Source of the DNA: Pseudomonas kielensis
GTDB lineage: Bacteria > Pseudomonadota > Gammaproteobacteria > Pseudomonadales > Pseudomonadaceae
Assembly (NCBI RefSeq): GCF_014236655.1
Contig: NZ_JACMYG010000006.1
Span: 1-64,000, forward strand
Direction: 5' to 3'
DNA length: 64,000 nucleotides
Under the pieces are notes generated by a model. The model saw nothing but the letters and a program-made list of their open reading frames with translations. It made no database searches and was not told the origin of the DNA. The position numbers and the translations under genes were made by a program. Of the stretch, positions 50,390-59,844 are shown one piece after another (position 1 is the first letter of the stretch; every line of letters starts with the position of its first letter).

Positions 50390-51883
50390 ATGCGTCTATC
50401 TTTTTCATCACAAGCTGATGTGGAGCATTACTTGAGACCTAAGGATCGGTTCGAGTTCCTGTTTGTGGCGTTGTTGGCCGTCGCCGTACAGCCATTGACG
50501 ATAGAGCGGGCCGTAGCGCTGACACGCGACTACGAACCCGAAAGTATTAACACCATCAGCCCCAACGATGTGGGCAAGAATTTACCGGGTGATTCGTTCG
50601 GTGCCAGCCAGCCGGCGGCCCCCAGTCGCGCAGTCCCCGACAACCTCGACATGCCGCGCGCCATTCAACTGGCTGTCGCCTGGCATCCCGCGATCGCCGA
50701 GTCGATCGGCCAGCTGTACCAGCAACACGACAATGTCACCGTGGCCCGTGCCGGTTATTACCCGCAGATTCGTGGCGGGTTCAACTCCGGGTACGACAGC
50801 GGCCTGACCGGTAACGGCCAAAGCCAGGCCTTCACCCTGTCGGCTAAGCAGATGCTGTATGACTTCGGCAAAGTGGACAGTGCGGTGGACAGTGCCGTGG
50901 CCCGGGTCAATGGCAAGCAGGCTTCGGTGTTGCTGGCCATCGACCAGGTGGCGCGCGATACCGCCTTTGCGGTGATCGAACTGCAACGCTATCAGGCGTT
51001 GCTCAACATCTCCCGCGCGCAGGTCAAGGGCTTGACGGCCATTGCCGACCTGGCGCAAAAGCGCAGCGACATGGGCGCCAGCACCCGTTCCGACCTGATC
51101 CAGGCGCGCTCGCGGGTCGAGGCTGCCGTTGCCACGCAGTTGCAATACACCGCGCTGTACAACCGCTGGCGCAGCAGCCTGGGCAGTCTGCTCGGCGCGC
51201 GCACGCCGGTCAGTGTCGCCCCCGAGGTGCCGAGCACGCTGCGCCAGTCCTGCCAAGGCATCAATGCCGATGAAGTGTTGACGCCTTCGTTGTTGATCGC
51301 CCAGGCGCAGCAGGTCGACGCCCAGGCGCAGATCGCCCAGGCCCGGGCCGAAGCGATGCCAACGGTGTCGCTGGATCCGTCGGCCACCCAGTACCTGGAC
51401 AGCAATGACGAGGATGGCAGCGTGGGCGGGCGCGACCGCACGCGCTACGGGATCTTCCTCAACGTCGAGATGCCGCTGTACCAGGGCGGCGCGATCAATG
51501 CCCGTAAATCGGCAGCGGCCCAGGCGTTACGGGCGGCCGAGGCGGCCAACGACGCCGCGCGCCTGGCGGTACGCCAGGGCTTGCTCGAGGCGCGGGACCA
51601 GACCTCCAGCCTCGAACAGCGCCTGACCACCCTGGATTTTCGTGAACGCAGCATTTCTGAAACCCGCGATTTGTATCGCCAGCAATACCTTGAGTTGGGC
51701 ACGCGGCCACTGCTCGATCTGTTGAACGCCGAGCAGGAAATCCACCAGGCTGCCATGGACCGGGCCAACACCGCCGCGGATCTGCACCGTCTGGAAATCG
51801 ATTGCCTGTACAACAGCAGCGCCTTGCGCACGGCGTTCAATCTGGACAGTGGCACCATCCAAGGTGTGGAGATTCGACCATGA
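50390..51883 (+). CDS. TolC-family outer-membrane channel of the Bap-type exporter
   Basis: The protein has 497 residues and two outer-membrane-efflux repeats (MPRAIQLAVAWHPAIAESIG in the first; RAEAMPTVSLDPSATQYL in the second), with the family's long helices. The N-terminus is longer than in the LapE-like protein and has a hydrophobic segment at about residues 20-42 as signal. It is the first gene of a three-gene exporter set serving the adhesin upstream; its stop overlaps the ABC transporter start by 4 bp. Confidence 0.88.
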   Translation: MRLSFSSQADVEHYLRPKDRFEFLFVALLAVAVQPLTIERAVALTRDYEPESINTISPNDVGKNLPGDSFGASQPAAPSRAVPDNLDMPRAIQLAVAWHPAIAESIGQLYQQHDNVTVARAGYYPQIRGGFNSGYDSGLTGNGQSQAFTLSAKQMLYDFGKVDSAVDSAVARVNGKQASVLLAIDQVARDTAFAVIELQRYQALLNISRAQVKGLTAIADLAQKRSDMGASTRSDLIQARSRVEAAVATQLQYTALYNRWRSSLGSLLGARTPVSVAPEVPSTLRQSCQGINADEVLTPSLLIAQAQQVDAQAQIAQARAEAMPTVSLDPSATQYLDSNDEDGSVGGRDRTRYGIFLNVEMPLYQGGAINARKSAAAQALRAAEAANDAARLAVRQGLLEARDQTSSLEQRLTTLDFRERSISETRDLYRQQYLELGTRPLLDLLNAEQEIHQAAMDRANTAADLHRLEIDCLYNSSALRTAFNLDSGTIQGVEIRP

Positions 51884-54063
51884 ACGACGCCGTGAACCTG
51901 GATCCCCAGGGCGCCACCGAACCCCAGACCCTGGAGGCGGCCAGTGCACTCGATTACGAAGGCTGGCTGGAAGCGATCCTCACCGTCGCCCGACACCATC
52001 GCCTGGATTGCTCGGCGCAGAATGTGCGCATTGCCGCCCAGTGGAGCAAGGGCACCGGGGTCGACGAGGTACTGCGGCAAATGGCCCGCCAGGCCGGGCT
52101 GAGCCTGAAAGTCGTCGATTTCAGCCCCGCGCTCTTGGTGCAGCGGCGCCTGCCCCTGGTGCTGCAGTTCGACGATGGGCAAATCGGTGTGCTGCAGACC
52201 CTCAGCGACGATGATGAGCTGGGCATTGTCTACAGCGGCGACCAAGGCCTGCAAAGCCGCATCAGCCGTGCCGAGCTGCTGCTGTCGGCGCGCAAGGCGC
52301 TGATTCTGCGCCCCGTGCAGGCGGCGCGGGACTCGCGGGTCGACGACTACATCAAGCCCTACGAGAAAAGCTGGTTCAGGAACATCGTCCTGCGCGACCT
52401 GCGCCCTTACGGCCATGTCATGTTGGCGTCGCTGGCGGCCAACATCCTCGGCCTGGCCGGGGTGCTGTTTTCCATGCAGGTGTACGACCGGGTGATTCCG
52501 GCCGAGTCGATGCCGACCCTGTACGTGTTGTTCGGCGGGGTGATGCTGGCGCTGTTTTTCGATTTTGTCCTGCGGGTGATGCGCGTGCGGATCACCGATC
52601 TGCTCGGCAAGCGCGCCGACATGCGGGTCTCGGACCTGGTCTTCGGCCATGCCATTCGTCTGCGCAACAGCGCCCGGCCGAAATCCACCGGCTCGTTCAT
52701 TTCCCAGTTGCGCGAACTGGAACAGCTGCGTGAGCTGATCACCTCAAGCACCGCCAGTGCCTTGGCCGACCTGCCGTTTTTCCTGATGTTCGTGGTGATC
52801 TACTGGTTTATCGCCGGGCCACTGGTGGCCGTGCCGCTGGGCGCGGTGCTGTTCCTGATCATCCCGGGGCTGTTGTCGCAACGAAAACTGGCCAGGCTGG
52901 CCAACCAGTCGATGCGCGAAAGTTCGCTGCGTAGCGCCATGCTGGTGGAGACCGTGCAGGGCCTGGACGACATCAAGATGCTGCAGGCCGAACAGCGTTT
53001 CCAGCAGCAATGGAACCACTACAACGCGACCGCCGCCGAGGCCAGTCTGCGTTCGCGCACGCTGACCAGCGGGTTGGTGACCTGGACCCAGAGCGTGCAG
53101 GGCGGCGTCTTTGCGGTGGTGGTGGTGTTCGGTGCGCCAATGGTGATGGCGGGCGACATGACCACCGGCAGCCTGGTGGCCGCGTCGATCCTGGCTTCAC
53201 GCATGATGGCGCCGATGTCGCAGATCACGCTGGTGCTGACCCGCTGGCAACAGGCCAAAGTGGCCTTGCAGGGCTTGCACCGGATCATGCAGATGCCGGT
53301 CGACCAGGCCGAAGGCAGCAAGCGTGTGCACTTGCCGCTGGTGCGCGGCGACTATGAGTTCAAGCAGGCGCAGTTCAAGTACGCCGAAGATGCGCCGATG
53401 CCGGCCCTCACGGTCAAGGACTTGAAGATTGCCCCGGGTGAGCGCATCGCGGTGCTGGGGCGCAACGGCGCGGGCAAGTCGACGCTGCTGCAGGCCATGG
53501 CCGGGATGATCGACCTCAGTTCGGGTTCCCTGACCCTGGACGGTGTCGGCCTGAGCCATATCGATCCGGCCGATGTGCGCCGCGATGTTGGCCTGCTGAC
53601 CCAGAACTCCCGGCTGTTCCACGGCACCCTGCGGGAAAACCTGATGCTGGGGGCGGCACACGCCAGCGACCAGGACCTGCTCGAAGCGCTGGCGCTGACT
53701 GGTGCGCTGGAGTTCATCAGTAAGTTCGCACTGGGCATGGACCACATGATTCTGGAGGGTGGCCTCGGTCTGTCCGGTGGCCAGCGCCAGGCGCTGCTGC
53801 TGTCGCGGTTGATCATTCGCCAGCCGCAGATTGTGCTGCTGGACGAGCCGACTGCGGCCCTCGACGACGCCAGCGAACGCAAGCTGATCCAGAGCCTGGG
53901 CCAGTGGGGCGCGCAGCGCACGCTGATCATCGCCACGCACCGCATGAGTGTGTTGAGCCTGGTGGATCGGATCATCGTCGTCGACAACGGCGCGGTGGTC
54001 ATCGATGACACCAAGGACAACGCCATTGCCCGTCTTTCCAAACCTCGGAACCCGGCGCAGTGA
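51880..54063 (+). CDS. Type I secretion ABC transporter/ATPase of the Bap-type exporter
   Basis: The protein has 727 residues. The N-terminal C39-like domain (about 20-150) is degenerate and should not cleave. Transmembrane segments lie at about 165-440. The ATPase has Walker A GRNGAGKST (near 527), signature LSGGQRQ (near 629) and Walker B IVLLDEP (near 649). ATG 51880 overlaps the TolC stop; a longer frame from 51802 lies inside that gene and is rejected. It is a paralogue of the LapB-like protein at 3515, clearly diverged. Confidence 0.93.
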   Translation: MNDAVNLDPQGATEPQTLEAASALDYEGWLEAILTVARHHRLDCSAQNVRIAAQWSKGTGVDEVLRQMARQAGLSLKVVDFSPALLVQRRLPLVLQFDDGQIGVLQTLSDDDELGIVYSGDQGLQSRISRAELLLSARKALILRPVQAARDSRVDDYIKPYEKSWFRNIVLRDLRPYGHVMLASLAANILGLAGVLFSMQVYDRVIPAESMPTLYVLFGGVMLALFFDFVLRVMRVRITDLLGKRADMRVSDLVFGHAIRLRNSARPKSTGSFISQLRELEQLRELITSSTASALADLPFFLMFVVIYWFIAGPLVAVPLGAVLFLIIPGLLSQRKLARLANQSMRESSLRSAMLVETVQGLDDIKMLQAEQRFQQQWNHYNATAAEASLRSRTLTSGLVTWTQSVQGGVFAVVVVFGAPMVMAGDMTTGSLVAASILASRMMAPMSQITLVLTRWQQAKVALQGLHRIMQMPVDQAEGSKRVHLPLVRGDYEFKQAQFKYAEDAPMPALTVKDLKIAPGERIAVLGRNGAGKSTLLQAMAGMIDLSSGSLTLDGVGLSHIDPADVRRDVGLLTQNSRLFHGTLRENLMLGAAHASDQDLLEALALTGALEFISKFALGMDHMILEGGLGLSGGQRQALLLSRLIIRQPQIVLLDEPTAALDDASERKLIQSLGQWGAQRTLIIATHRMSVLSLVDRIIVVDNGAVVIDDTKDNAIARLSKPRNPAQ

Positions 54064-54106
54064 GCCGGCTGTTCCCAGCCACTGACTGCACAAAAGGATA
54101 GCTCAG

Positions 54107-55357
54107 ATGGAAAACAACAATCGTTCCCCAGGGTCGAACCCGGACCCGACACGGGTGCCACTGGCAGGCTCCAGCCATACCCAGGGTGACCACTCGAACG
54201 CCGACGACAGCCTGGATGACGTCACGGTCGTGCGCTCGACGCGGGTCGTCTGGTGTGTGGCGCTGATGCTGCTGGCGTTCGGGGTGTGGGCCTACCTGTT
54301 TGAAATCGATGAAGTGTCGACCGGCACCGGCAAGGTGATCCCGACCTCCCGTGAGCAGGTCATTCAGTCGCTGGAGGGCGGCATCGTCGCCGAGCTCAAT
54401 GTGGCTGAGGGGGATATCGTCAAGCAGGGGGAAATCCTCGCCAAGCTGGACCCGACCAAGACCGAGTCCAACTTCGGCGAGAGCGCCGCCAAGTACCGCG
54501 CCTCCCTGGCCAGCGTGGCGCGGTTGCAGGCGGAAGTGAACGGCACCGCGCTGGCCTTTCCGCCCGAGCTCAAGGCCTACCCGGCGCTGATGAGCGCCGA
54601 AACCGACTTGTACCAGACCCGGCGCAAGGGGCTGGAAGAGTCGCAGGCGGGGGTGCGGGCCTCCCTGGGGCTGGTGCGCAGTGAGCTGGAGATCACCGAG
54701 AACCTGGCCCGGGTCGGCGCCGCGAGTAACGTCGAGGTCCTGCGCCTGAAGCGCCAGAAGTCCGAGTTGGAGCTGAAGCTCACCCAGTCGCGCTCCGAAT
54801 ACATGGTGCGGGCCGGCGAAGAGCTGGCCAAGGCCAACTCCGATGTGCAGACCCTGTCCTCGGTGCTCAAGGGCCGTTCCGACTCGGTCACGCGCCTGAC
54901 GTTGCGCTCGCCGGTGCGGGGGATCGTCAAGGACATCGAGGTCACCACCATCGGCGGGATCATTCCACCCAATGGCCGCTTGATGCAGATCGTGCCGATG
55001 GACGACCAGCTGTTGATCGAGGCGCGCATTTCCCCGCGGGACATCGCCTTTATCCATCCCGACCAGGACGCCAAGGTCAAGATCACGGCCTATGACTACT
55101 CCATCTACGGCAGCATGGATGGCAAGGTGGTGACCATTTCCCCGGACACCATTCAGGATGAAGTCAAACCCGAGGTCTTCTACTACCGCGTGTTCATTCG
55201 CACCAATGACAATGAGCTGCACAACAAGGCCGGCAAGGCGTTTTCCATTGTGCCGGGGATGATCGCGGCGGCGGATATCAAGACCGGCCAGAAGACCGTG
55301 CTCGATTACCTGATCAAGCCGATGAACCGGGCGCGCGAAGCCTTGCGCGAGCGCTAG
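54107..55357 (+). CDS. HlyD-family membrane fusion protein of the Bap-type exporter
   Basis: The protein has 416 residues: a cytoplasmic N-terminus of about 45 residues, one membrane helix (VVWCVALMLLAFGVWAYLF), a lipoyl half SLEGGIVAELNVAEGDIV, a coiled coil (about 130-255), and the barrel with ITAYDYSIYGSMDG. The ribosome site AAAAGGA precedes ATG 54107. It completes the exporter; the next gene starts 2 bp after its stop. Confidence 0.92.
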   Translation: MENNNRSPGSNPDPTRVPLAGSSHTQGDHSNADDSLDDVTVVRSTRVVWCVALMLLAFGVWAYLFEIDEVSTGTGKVIPTSREQVIQSLEGGIVAELNVAEGDIVKQGEILAKLDPTKTESNFGESAAKYRASLASVARLQAEVNGTALAFPPELKAYPALMSAETDLYQTRRKGLEESQAGVRASLGLVRSELEITENLARVGAASNVEVLRLKRQKSELELKLTQSRSEYMVRAGEELAKANSDVQTLSSVLKGRSDSVTRLTLRSPVRGIVKDIEVTTIGGIIPPNGRLMQIVPMDDQLLIEARISPRDIAFIHPDQDAKVKITAYDYSIYGSMDGKVVTISPDTIQDEVKPEVFYYRVFIRTNDNELHNKAGKAFSIVPGMIAAADIKTGQKTVLDYLIKPMNRAREALRER

Positions 55358-55359
55358 GC

Positions 55360-56259
55360 ATGCGCTCGGTGAGCGTCGCCAGGTGGCTGGCGTGCGCGGC
55401 TCTGGCGGTCAGTGCGCCCTTGTGGGCCCGGGGCTCGGAGGACCTGCCACTGCCGTGGAATACCCCGGCAGACCCGGCTGCCTGCACCGATCAGGACTCG
55501 GCCCTGTGGGTCGAGTACGCCAACGGCCAGGCCTGCATCCGCTACTTCAGTGCCGTGCCGCTTGCGCACGCGCCAGTGGTGATCGTGATGTTTCATGGTG
55601 ACCGCAATATCGAAATGCACCGCGCGCCTGCAGCCATCGCCGGCAATACCCTGCGCGCCAAGGATCGGCAGGCGGCGGCCCTGAGTCGGCGGGCCGGGAT
55701 GCCGGTGGTGATCGTTGCGCGCCCGGGGACCTACGGTTCCAGCGGCAACCACGGCCAGCGGCGTCAGCCCGCCGAGTTCCAGGCGCTGGACGCGGCGCTC
55801 GACCAGTTGCGCCAGCGCTACGGCATCGGCCGTTTTGTGTTGCTCGGGCACAGCGGCGGGGCGACGGTGGTGGCGGCCCTGCTCACGCTGGGGCGCAACG
55901 ATGTGCAGTGCGCGGTCATGACCTCGGGGGCCTTTGCCTTGCTCGAACGGGCCCAGATGATTCGTCGCAGCAAAGGCCTGCCGTCCCGCGAGGGGCGCGA
56001 CACCAATGGCCTGCTGCACCCGTATGATCCGCTGGAGCATGTCGCCGGTATTGCCCAGGTGGCCGATCGGCGCTTGTTTGTGGTGGGCAATCGCGACGAC
56101 CAGGTCGCCCCCTTTGTGTTGCAGGCGCAGTTCTACCAGGCGCTGCGTGATGCCGGGTTGCAGGCGCAACTGATCGAAGCGCCGGCGATCGCACCGGCGT
56201 TTCATCAGTTGCGCAACGATATCGGGCTGAAGACGGCGGCGCAGTGCGCGCAACCTTGA
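55360..56259 (+). CDS. Predicted periplasmic alpha/beta hydrolase
   Basis: The protein has 299 residues with a signal peptide (1-24, LWARG). The alpha/beta-hydrolase elements are the nucleophile elbow GHSGG with Ser165, a likely acid in VVGNRDDQVAP (Asp246/247) and a likely His282 in FHQL. It begins 2 bp after the adaptor gene and is surely co-transcribed with the adhesin exporter. Possible roles are processing of the adhesin or of a surface glycan ester (inference from place only). Confidence 0.8.
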   Translation: MRSVSVARWLACAALAVSAPLWARGSEDLPLPWNTPADPAACTDQDSALWVEYANGQACIRYFSAVPLAHAPVVIVMFHGDRNIEMHRAPAAIAGNTLRAKDRQAAALSRRAGMPVVIVARPGTYGSSGNHGQRRQPAEFQALDAALDQLRQRYGIGRFVLLGHSGGATVVAALLTLGRNDVQCAVMTSGAFALLERAQMIRRSKGLPSREGRDTNGLLHPYDPLEHVAGIAQVADRRLFVVGNRDDQVAPFVLQAQFYQALRDAGLQAQLIEAPAIAPAFHQLRNDIGLKTAAQCAQP

Positions 56260-56263
56260 AGGG

Positions 56264-56289
56264 ACGACTCGCTGGGGTCAGCGAGTCGT
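56264..56289. terminator. Hairpin between convergent genes
   Basis: ACGACTCGCT (56264-56273) pairs perfectly with AGCGAGTCGT (56280-56289) over a 6-base loop. It sits between the stops of the hydrolase gene and the MurF-fusion gene and could end transcription from both sides; T-runs are short. Confidence 0.55.
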
Positions 56290-56302
56290 AGTCCGGATGG
56301 CG

Positions 56303-59300
56303 TCAGAGCGCCGCGACGGCGGGCTCGCTAGCCATCAGTGAGTCGACCACCTGGGACAATCCGGTGCCCCCCGAACTTTTCACCAGTACCCAATCACCGG
56401 GGCGGAACCAGCGTGCGGCGTGTTGGGGCAGTTGCTGCTGCAGGGCCTTGACGTCTTCGAACCACTCGATGGGCAACTGATCGCGCAGTTGCACATACAA
56501 GCCGTGCATCAGCGGTCCGCAGAGCAGGGTCTGGCGTGGGGCCGCGGCCAGCAGGGATTCGGCCAGTTCCAGGTGATAACGTTGGGTGTCGGGGCCCAGT
56601 TCGAGCATATCCCCCAGTACGGCGACGCGCTGATCGGCCCGGCCGGGCAGTTCGGCGAGCATTTTCAGCGACGCCCCCATCGAGCCCGGGTTGGCGTTGT
56701 AGGCGTCGTTGATCAGTTGGTAGTCACCGTCGCCGCAAGGGATGGTCAGTGTATTGCCGCGGCCATCCACTGCGGCGAATGTCTCCAGCGCGGCCAGGGC
56801 TTGGGCCGTGGGCAAGCCGGCACACACCAGCGAAGCCAGCACCGACAGGGCGTTGAGCACCATGTGGTGGCCGCGGGCGCGCAACTTGAAGTGCACGGGC
56901 GTGCCGCGCAGGCTGGCATTGACCTGCAGGTACGAAGGGGTCGTGCAGCAGTCCAGCAGCCGCAGATCGGCGTGCTCGTGCTCGCCGTAGCTGAGCACCG
57001 TCAATTGCGCGCGCCGGGCGGCATTGGCGAACACCTGGAAGTACGGCATGTCATGGTTCAGCACCGCATGCCCGCCGGGTGCCATGGAGCGGAAGATCGC
57101 GCTTTTCTTGCGCGCGAGGTTCTCCAGGGTGCCGTGGTACTCCAGGTGTGCCGGGGCCAGGCTGGTGACGACCGCGACGTGGGGGCGCACCAGCTCGGAG
57201 TTGATGGGCATCCGGCCGACGGCCATTTCCAGGACCCAGAAGCGTGCCGGATCGGTCATGCAGGCCAGGTTCCAGGCTATCCCGTGGGGCAGGTTGGCGT
57301 TGCCCTCGGTCTGCGCCACGCTGCCCAGTTGCGCCAGGGCATGGGTGAGCATGGCGCAAACCGTGGTCTTGCCGGCGCTGCCGGTGACTCCGAACACCTG
57401 GCCGCCAAAGGCTTGCCGGGCGTAACGGCCCATTTGCAGCATGGCATCTGCGGTGTCCGGCACTTGCAGCACCGGCAGGCCACTGCCCAGGTAAGGCGTG
57501 GGGTCGACGCAGACCAGGGCCGAGGGGCGCTGCTGCGGATCGGCCTTGGCCCACAGGCGTGCAAGCCGGGCCTCGTTGGCGCCAACCTTACTTGGGTGGC
57601 GGCTCAACATGCGTTGCGCCTTGAAGTAGGCCATGGACGGGGCCAGCCCGCTGGCTGTCCAATCCGCCTCGGGCGCGACCGCCCAGGTGCCGCCGGTGGC
57701 CTGCAGCACTTTGGCCGCATCCCACTGCCAGCCGGCGCCATCCTGCTGCACGTCTGGCCGGACGGCGCGGACCTGCGGTGCGCCGTCGAGCAGGTAGCGG
57801 TGATAGGCAATCAGTCCCGAGAGATAGTGTTCGACATCGTCGATGCGCACGCGAAAGGCGTGATGGCGGATGAAAAACGAGCCGACGATGCGCGCCGGAT
57901 GCCCAAAGAACATGGCCATTTCCGGCCAGAAGTAGCCGTTGAGCAAGTGTCCGGCGCGGTGGTGCAAGGCACGATAGAACGCCTGCAGGTCGACCTCGTT
58001 GAGCAGGTGGCGCAGCGCCGGCATTTGCTCGATGCGCTGCAGCATCTGCTGAGCGGCCATCATCAACTCCAGCAGGGTGGGGAAGGTGGTGATGCGCTGC
58101 TGCACAAATCCCAGGTAGTCGATGAAGTTGTTCAGGCCGAAACGGAAATATTTTTCTTCGGGCCGATAGCGGCTTAGCTCATTGACGCAGTAGCTCAGCC
58201 AGTGGTCGTGCTCGCGCCAGTGTTCCTTGGCGATGAAATAGTCGAAGGCTTTCTCGACCACGTGCAGCCAGCGTTCTTCGCCACTCAAGCCATAGAGACG
58301 CATCAGGCCGAAGGCGGCTTCGCCGTCGTAGTAAATAATCCGGAACGGCGCTTTGACGCTCAGATCGTGGGCGTGCAGGACGTGGTTGAAGCCGCCGGTC
58401 TGCGGATCCTGCATCCAGGCAATGCCGTTGGCCAGCGCCGCCAGCAGCGGCAGATAGTCGCGATTGCCAGTGACTTCGCTGTATTTCACCAAGGCCAACA
58501 GGCAGACCGCGTTACCGCCCAGTTTGATTTCGTCGCCGACGTCCACCAGGAACGCGGCAGCGCTGCCGTCGGGCAAGGTGTAGGGCCTGATCAGCGTAAG
58601 GGTGAGGTGGTCGAGGGCGCGTTTTATCGATGCCAGGAGGGCGTCGTCCCTGGTCAGCGCCCAGGCTTCGACCATCGAATAGGTCGTGCTGGCGTGGCGC
58701 AGGGCGTTGTAGTTCTCGATGGTGCGGTTAAAACAGGGGAACTGGCCGTAGACAAATTCCCCGCTGGCCTTGACCTGGCGGGCGAGAAAGTCCGAGGCGC
58801 TGACGACTTTGTCGCGTATCTCGCCCGCGTCCAGCGCCGAGGTCTTGCGTCGCCCGACATCCGGCCCGCTGCTGGTGAGGGCGTGGGCGACGCCGTCTTC
58901 GGCACAAAAAACGCCCTGGGTCTGGAACAGGTACACCGGGGTCTGGGGGTCGGATTGGGCCTGCTGGACGGCCTCCAGTGCTGCTGAATCGGCAAAGCGT
59001 TTCTTCACGTACACCGAAAAATTGCCCAGGTTGAAACGGGCCAGCGGCACGGTGGAGCCGCCATACAGGATCGCGTTGGCGTTGATTTCCTGTTCGGTCA
59101 GGGCGGTCTTCAGTTGCGGATCGAAGGCGATGCCGTAGCGAAAGTAATTGCGTTTGTGGCGCTGCAGGCGCTCCTGCAATTGGGCCCACGACAGCGTCGT
59201 CACCTGGGTCGCGCGCTCGACCCTGAGCCAGAGCCGCTCGGGCGGTTGAGCCTGCTGGGGCGCGGCCGATAGTGGCGGGAAGTTCAGCAGTGCGTGATTC

Positions 59301-59473
59301 CACGCCGCCTCGAAGGTGTCGGCGCTGCTGTGGAACACCCGCGCCCGTTGTGTGCCGTTGCTGAGGGAGAAAAACAAGGTGCACGGTGCCGGCGTGTCCG
59401 TGCTGGCAATGGGCTCTGCTGTCTGATCTTTAAAAAAGTTGTAACAGGCGATTAATTGCTGTTTCAAAGACAT
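56303..59473 (-). CDS. Fusion of an alpha-barrel-like region with a MurF-type amide ligase
   Basis: The protein has 1,056 residues. About residues 1-200 are unrecognised. Residues 200-560 are helical and look like a six-hairpin glycosidase/epimerase barrel (DFLARQVKASGEFVYGQFPC, GGNAVCLLALVKYSEVTGN, YYDGEAAFGLMRLYGLSGEE). From about 690 a Mur-ligase core follows: ATP loop VTGSAGKTT, EMAVGRMPINSELVRP, the MurF hallmark INDAYNANPGSM, and VLGDMLELG. Such ligases join an amino acid or peptide to a carboxylate using ATP. No signal peptide was seen, so the reaction should be cytoplasmic. It cannot be the housekeeping murF because of the fusion and location. Start ATG 59473 is chosen (GGAT upstream); ATG 59485 is possible. 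Confidence 0.8.
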   Translation of the reverse strand: MSLKQQLIACYNFFKDQTAEPIASTDTPAPCTLFFSLSNGTQRARVFHSSADTFEAAWNHALLNFPPLSAAPQQAQPPERLWLRVERATQVTTLSWAQLQERLQRHKRNYFRYGIAFDPQLKTALTEQEINANAILYGGSTVPLARFNLGNFSVYVKKRFADSAALEAVQQAQSDPQTPVYLFQTQGVFCAEDGVAHALTSSGPDVGRRKTSALDAGEIRDKVVSASDFLARQVKASGEFVYGQFPCFNRTIENYNALRHASTTYSMVEAWALTRDDALLASIKRALDHLTLTLIRPYTLPDGSAAAFLVDVGDEIKLGGNAVCLLALVKYSEVTGNRDYLPLLAALANGIAWMQDPQTGGFNHVLHAHDLSVKAPFRIIYYDGEAAFGLMRLYGLSGEERWLHVVEKAFDYFIAKEHWREHDHWLSYCVNELSRYRPEEKYFRFGLNNFIDYLGFVQQRITTFPTLLELMMAAQQMLQRIEQMPALRHLLNEVDLQAFYRALHHRAGHLLNGYFWPEMAMFFGHPARIVGSFFIRHHAFRVRIDDVEHYLSGLIAYHRYLLDGAPQVRAVRPDVQQDGAGWQWDAAKVLQATGGTWAVAPEADWTASGLAPSMAYFKAQRMLSRHPSKVGANEARLARLWAKADPQQRPSALVCVDPTPYLGSGLPVLQVPDTADAMLQMGRYARQAFGGQVFGVTGSAGKTTVCAMLTHALAQLGSVAQTEGNANLPHGIAWNLACMTDPARFWVLEMAVGRMPINSELVRPHVAVVTSLAPAHLEYHGTLENLARKKSAIFRSMAPGGHAVLNHDMPYFQVFANAARRAQLTVLSYGEHEHADLRLLDCCTTPSYLQVNASLRGTPVHFKLRARGHHMVLNALSVLASLVCAGLPTAQALAALETFAAVDGRGNTLTIPCGDGDYQLINDAYNANPGSMGASLKMLAELPGRADQRVAVLGDMLELGPDTQRYHLELAESLLAAAPRQTLLCGPLMHGLYVQLRDQLPIEWFEDVKALQQQLPQHAARWFRPGDWVLVKSSGGTGLSQVVDSLMASEPAVAAL

Positions 59474-59643
59474 AAGAAAATCCATTGTCAACGTCAGATG
59501 AACACAGAATTCCGGGGATGAGCGTTGTTGTGTCCGGTCACCGAACACTACGCAATTCATCCAGTTTTCCCGCGCCCGGCAGGGGCGGTGTAATAAGGGA
59601 GTGCTGGCGTGAACTGCGTCACACTTACACTGGTACTTTCGTT

Positions 59644-59844
59644 CTAATTGAGCGGGAAAGTGTCGTCGCGGGTTATTTCTTCCGGTGAAAAGCTGATCGG
59701 TTGGTCGAACTCGCTCAGGTGGTTCTTGATTAATTTTCTGAGAATCTGCGACACGGTTAGATCGACAGTCTCAGAGAGGTCCTCTAATTTCTTTTTAGTC
59801 GGAAGATCGATCAATATAGTTAGGCGCGCGGTTTTCTTGTGCAT
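59644..59844 (-). CDS. Small ribbon-helix-helix protein
   Basis: The protein has 66 residues. The N-terminal strand TARLTILIDL, then two helices (TKKKLEDLSETVDL and VSQILRKLIKNHL), match the RHH/CopG DNA-binding fold; a short acidic tail follows. ATG 59844 has AAGGA at a good distance. It stands 170 bp upstream of the MurF-fusion gene on the same strand and may regulate it; no toxin gene is adjacent. Confidence 0.7.
   Translation of the reverse strand: MHKKTARLTILIDLPTKKKLEDLSETVDLTVSQILRKLIKNHLSEFDQPISFSPEEITRDDTFPLN

Noticed and set aside
56303..57500. The MurF-type region as the housekeeping murF gene
   Set aside because: It is fused to about 690 extra residues and lies outside any mur/fts cluster, so it cannot be taken as the essential cell-wall enzyme.
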